Below, one piece after another: positions 4,066-5,270 of a DNA stretch of 5,270 bases. Every line of letters begins with the position of its first letter. Within the stretch, counting starts at the first letter, position 1. Source of the DNA: an uncultured Lachnospiraceae bacterium (GTDB lineage Bacteria > Bacillota > Clostridia > Lachnospirales > Anaerotignaceae). The stretch is taken from positions 1 through 5,270 of the forward strand of contig CALWSX010000056.1 in the NCBI GenBank assembly GCA_944384285.1, given 5' to 3'. The position numbers and the translations under genes are program-made. Under the pieces are notes generated by a model. That model was not told the DNA's origin, ran no database searches, and saw only the letters and a program-made list of their open reading frames with translations.

Positions 4066-5270
4066 ATGGAAGTAAGAACAAGATTTGCTCCGAGCCCTAC
4101 AGGGTATATGCATATCGGAAACTTAAGAACAGCACTTTATGAATACCTTATCGCAAAATCACAGGGAGGTAAATTTATTCTCCGTATAGAGGATACAGAC
4201 CAGGAAAGATTTGTAGAGGGCGCTTTGGACGTTATATATAACACAATGAAAATGACGGGCTTAAAACATGATGAAGGTCCTGATGTTGGCGGAGATTATG
4301 GCCCATACGTACAGAGTGAAAGAATGGGTCTTTATATGGACTATGCAAAACAGCTTGTAGAAAAAGGCGAAGCTTACTATTGTTTCTGTACAAAAGAGAG
4401 ACTTGAAACTCTTAAAACATCAAATGAAGAAGGAACTTCCTTCGGTAGATATGACAGACATTGTTTAACTCTTTCAAAAGAAGAAATTCAGAAAAACCTT
4501 GATGAAGGTGTACCTTATGTTATTCGTCAGAAAATGCCTACAGAAGGAACAACTACTTTCCATGATGTTGTTTACGGAAGCATAACTGTTGAAAACAAAG
4601 AACTTGATGACCAGATTTTAATGAAAGCTGACGGTTACCCAACTTATAATTTTGCAAACGTAGTTGATGACCACCTTATGAATATAACACACGTTGTAAG
4701 AGGAAGCGAATATCTTTCTTCTACACCAAAATATAATCTTCTTTACAACGCTTTTGGCTGGAATCCACCTGAATATATTCACCTTCCTCCGGTTATGAGA
4801 GACGCTCATAACAAACTTTCAAAAAGACATGGAGATAAATCTTTTGAAGATTTAATAAGAGAAGGTTATGTAGTTGAAGCTATTCTTAACTATATTGCTC
4901 TTTTAGGTTGGAGCCCATCTGATAACAGAGAAATTTTTTCACTTAAAGACCTTGAAGAATGTTTTGATATCAAAGGTTTAAGCAAATCACCTTCTATTTT
5001 TGATATTAAAAAACTTACATGGATGAACGGTGAATATATCAAAGCTATGGATATGGATAAATATATGGAAAAAGCTCTTCCTAAAGTTAAAGAAGCAATC
5101 ACAAGAGAAAATCTTGACTTAGAAAAAATTGCACATCTTTTAAAAGGCAGACTTGAAACATTTAATGACATTCCGGAACTTGTAGATTTCTTTAATGATG
5201 TTTTAGAATACGATATCGAGCTTTATACACATAAAAAAATGAAAACAAATCCTGAAATAGCTTTAAGTTC
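4066..5270 (+). CDS. gltX: Glutamyl-tRNA synthetase, partial (C-terminus beyond window edge)
   Basis: This class I synthetase charges tRNA-Glu with glutamate, using ATP, in the cytosol. It supplies protein synthesis and, through glutamyl-tRNA, tetrapyrrole synthesis in some organisms. 401 codons are present of about 480-490 expected, so the end of the anticodon-binding domain is missing. Landmarks: RTRFAPSPTGYMHIGNLRTALY, with the HIGH-type motif HIGN at 16-19; FILRIEDTDQERF; YCFC (Cys106, Cys108) and Cys133 in the zinc-like insertion; DGYPTYNFANVVDDH (189-203); THVVRGSEYLSSTPK; the KMSKS-type KLSKRHGD (250-257); and LNYIALLGWSP and SIFDIKKLTWMNGEYI entering the anticodon domain. ATG 4066 follows AAAGGAAG with a rather long 11-base spacing; no other start fits. 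Whether it also charges tRNA-Gln (non-discriminating type) cannot be judged here. Confidence 0.97.
   Translation, partial: MEVRTRFAPSPTGYMHIGNLRTALYEYLIAKSQGGKFILRIEDTDQERFVEGALDVIYNTMKMTGLKHDEGPDVGGDYGPYVQSERMGLYMDYAKQLVEKGEAYYCFCTKERLETLKTSNEEGTSFGRYDRHCLTLSKEEIQKNLDEGVPYVIRQKMPTEGTTTFHDVVYGSITVENKELDDQILMKADGYPTYNFANVVDDHLMNITHVVRGSEYLSSTPKYNLLYNAFGWNPPEYIHLPPVMRDAHNKLSKRHGDKSFEDLIREGYVVEAILNYIALLGWSPSDNREIFSLKDLEECFDIKGLSKSPSIFDIKKLTWMNGEYIKAMDMDKYMEKALPKVKEAITRENLDLEKIAHLLKGRLETFNDIPELVDFFNDVLEYDIELYTHKKMKTNPEIALS

Noticed and set aside
3774..4142. 122-codon plus-strand frame spanning the CYTH end and gltX start
   Set aside because: It overlaps two real genes in a different frame and resembles no protein family; it is a by-product of AT-rich codons.
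4618..5171. 63- and 93-codon minus-strand frames within gltX
   Set aside because: Both are antisense to well-conserved synthetase sequence, including the KLSKR motif region, and have no start signals.

Overview
The window comes from an AT-rich, low-GC Gram-positive bacterium, most likely a member of the Clostridia. This is suggested by strong AAGGAGG-type ribosome binding sites, A/T-ending codons, a Gram-positive-type LexA box (GAAC-N4-GTTC) at recA, and the protein families present (DegV, clostridial-type dihydrofolate reductase, compact CYTH protein, GluRS with a KLSKR signature). The exact genus cannot be read from the sequence. The region looks like ordinary chromosomal housekeeping DNA: I see no insertion sequence, phage gene, CRISPR array, tRNA or rRNA.

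Layout. Positions 1-938 (minus strand) hold the first 312 codons of recA; its C-terminus lies outside the window. Behind its GTG start are a textbook sigma-A promoter (TTGACA-17-TATAAT) and a perfect LexA operator just downstream of the -10, so recA is SOS-controlled from its own promoter. A 318-bp intergenic region (939-1256) also carries a near-perfect 24-bp palindrome of unknown function. It is followed by a plus-strand degV-family fatty-acid-binding protein gene (1257-2117), which ends in a bidirectional hairpin terminator (2125-2150).

Converging on that terminator from the right is a compact minus-strand operon: a DJ-1/PfpI-family protein (2841-3395), dihydrofolate reductase (2334-2828) and a 45-codon, two-helix membrane protein (2155-2292). 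The last is easily missed, but it has its own strong ribosome binding site and the terminator follows its stop codon.

A divergent promoter region (3396-3502) separates that operon from a plus-strand pair: a GTG-initiated CYTH triphosphate tunnel metalloenzyme (3503-3958) and glutamyl-tRNA synthetase gltX (4066 to the window end, 401 codons seen). No terminator lies between them. gltX has a strong extended -10 promoter of its own that begins 3 bases after the CYTH stop, and a leader of about 70 nt that contains a copy of the CYTH start-site sequence and a possible 9-codon leader peptide.

The genes serve DNA repair (recA), membrane-lipid supply (DegV), folate metabolism (DHFR), stress or protein-quality functions (DJ-1, inferred), polyphosphate or nucleotide hydrolysis (CYTH) and translation (gltX). 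They do not form one pathway. I found no convincing new multi-gene system. The items most worth a second look are the 24-bp palindrome, the 45-residue membrane protein and the gltX leader.
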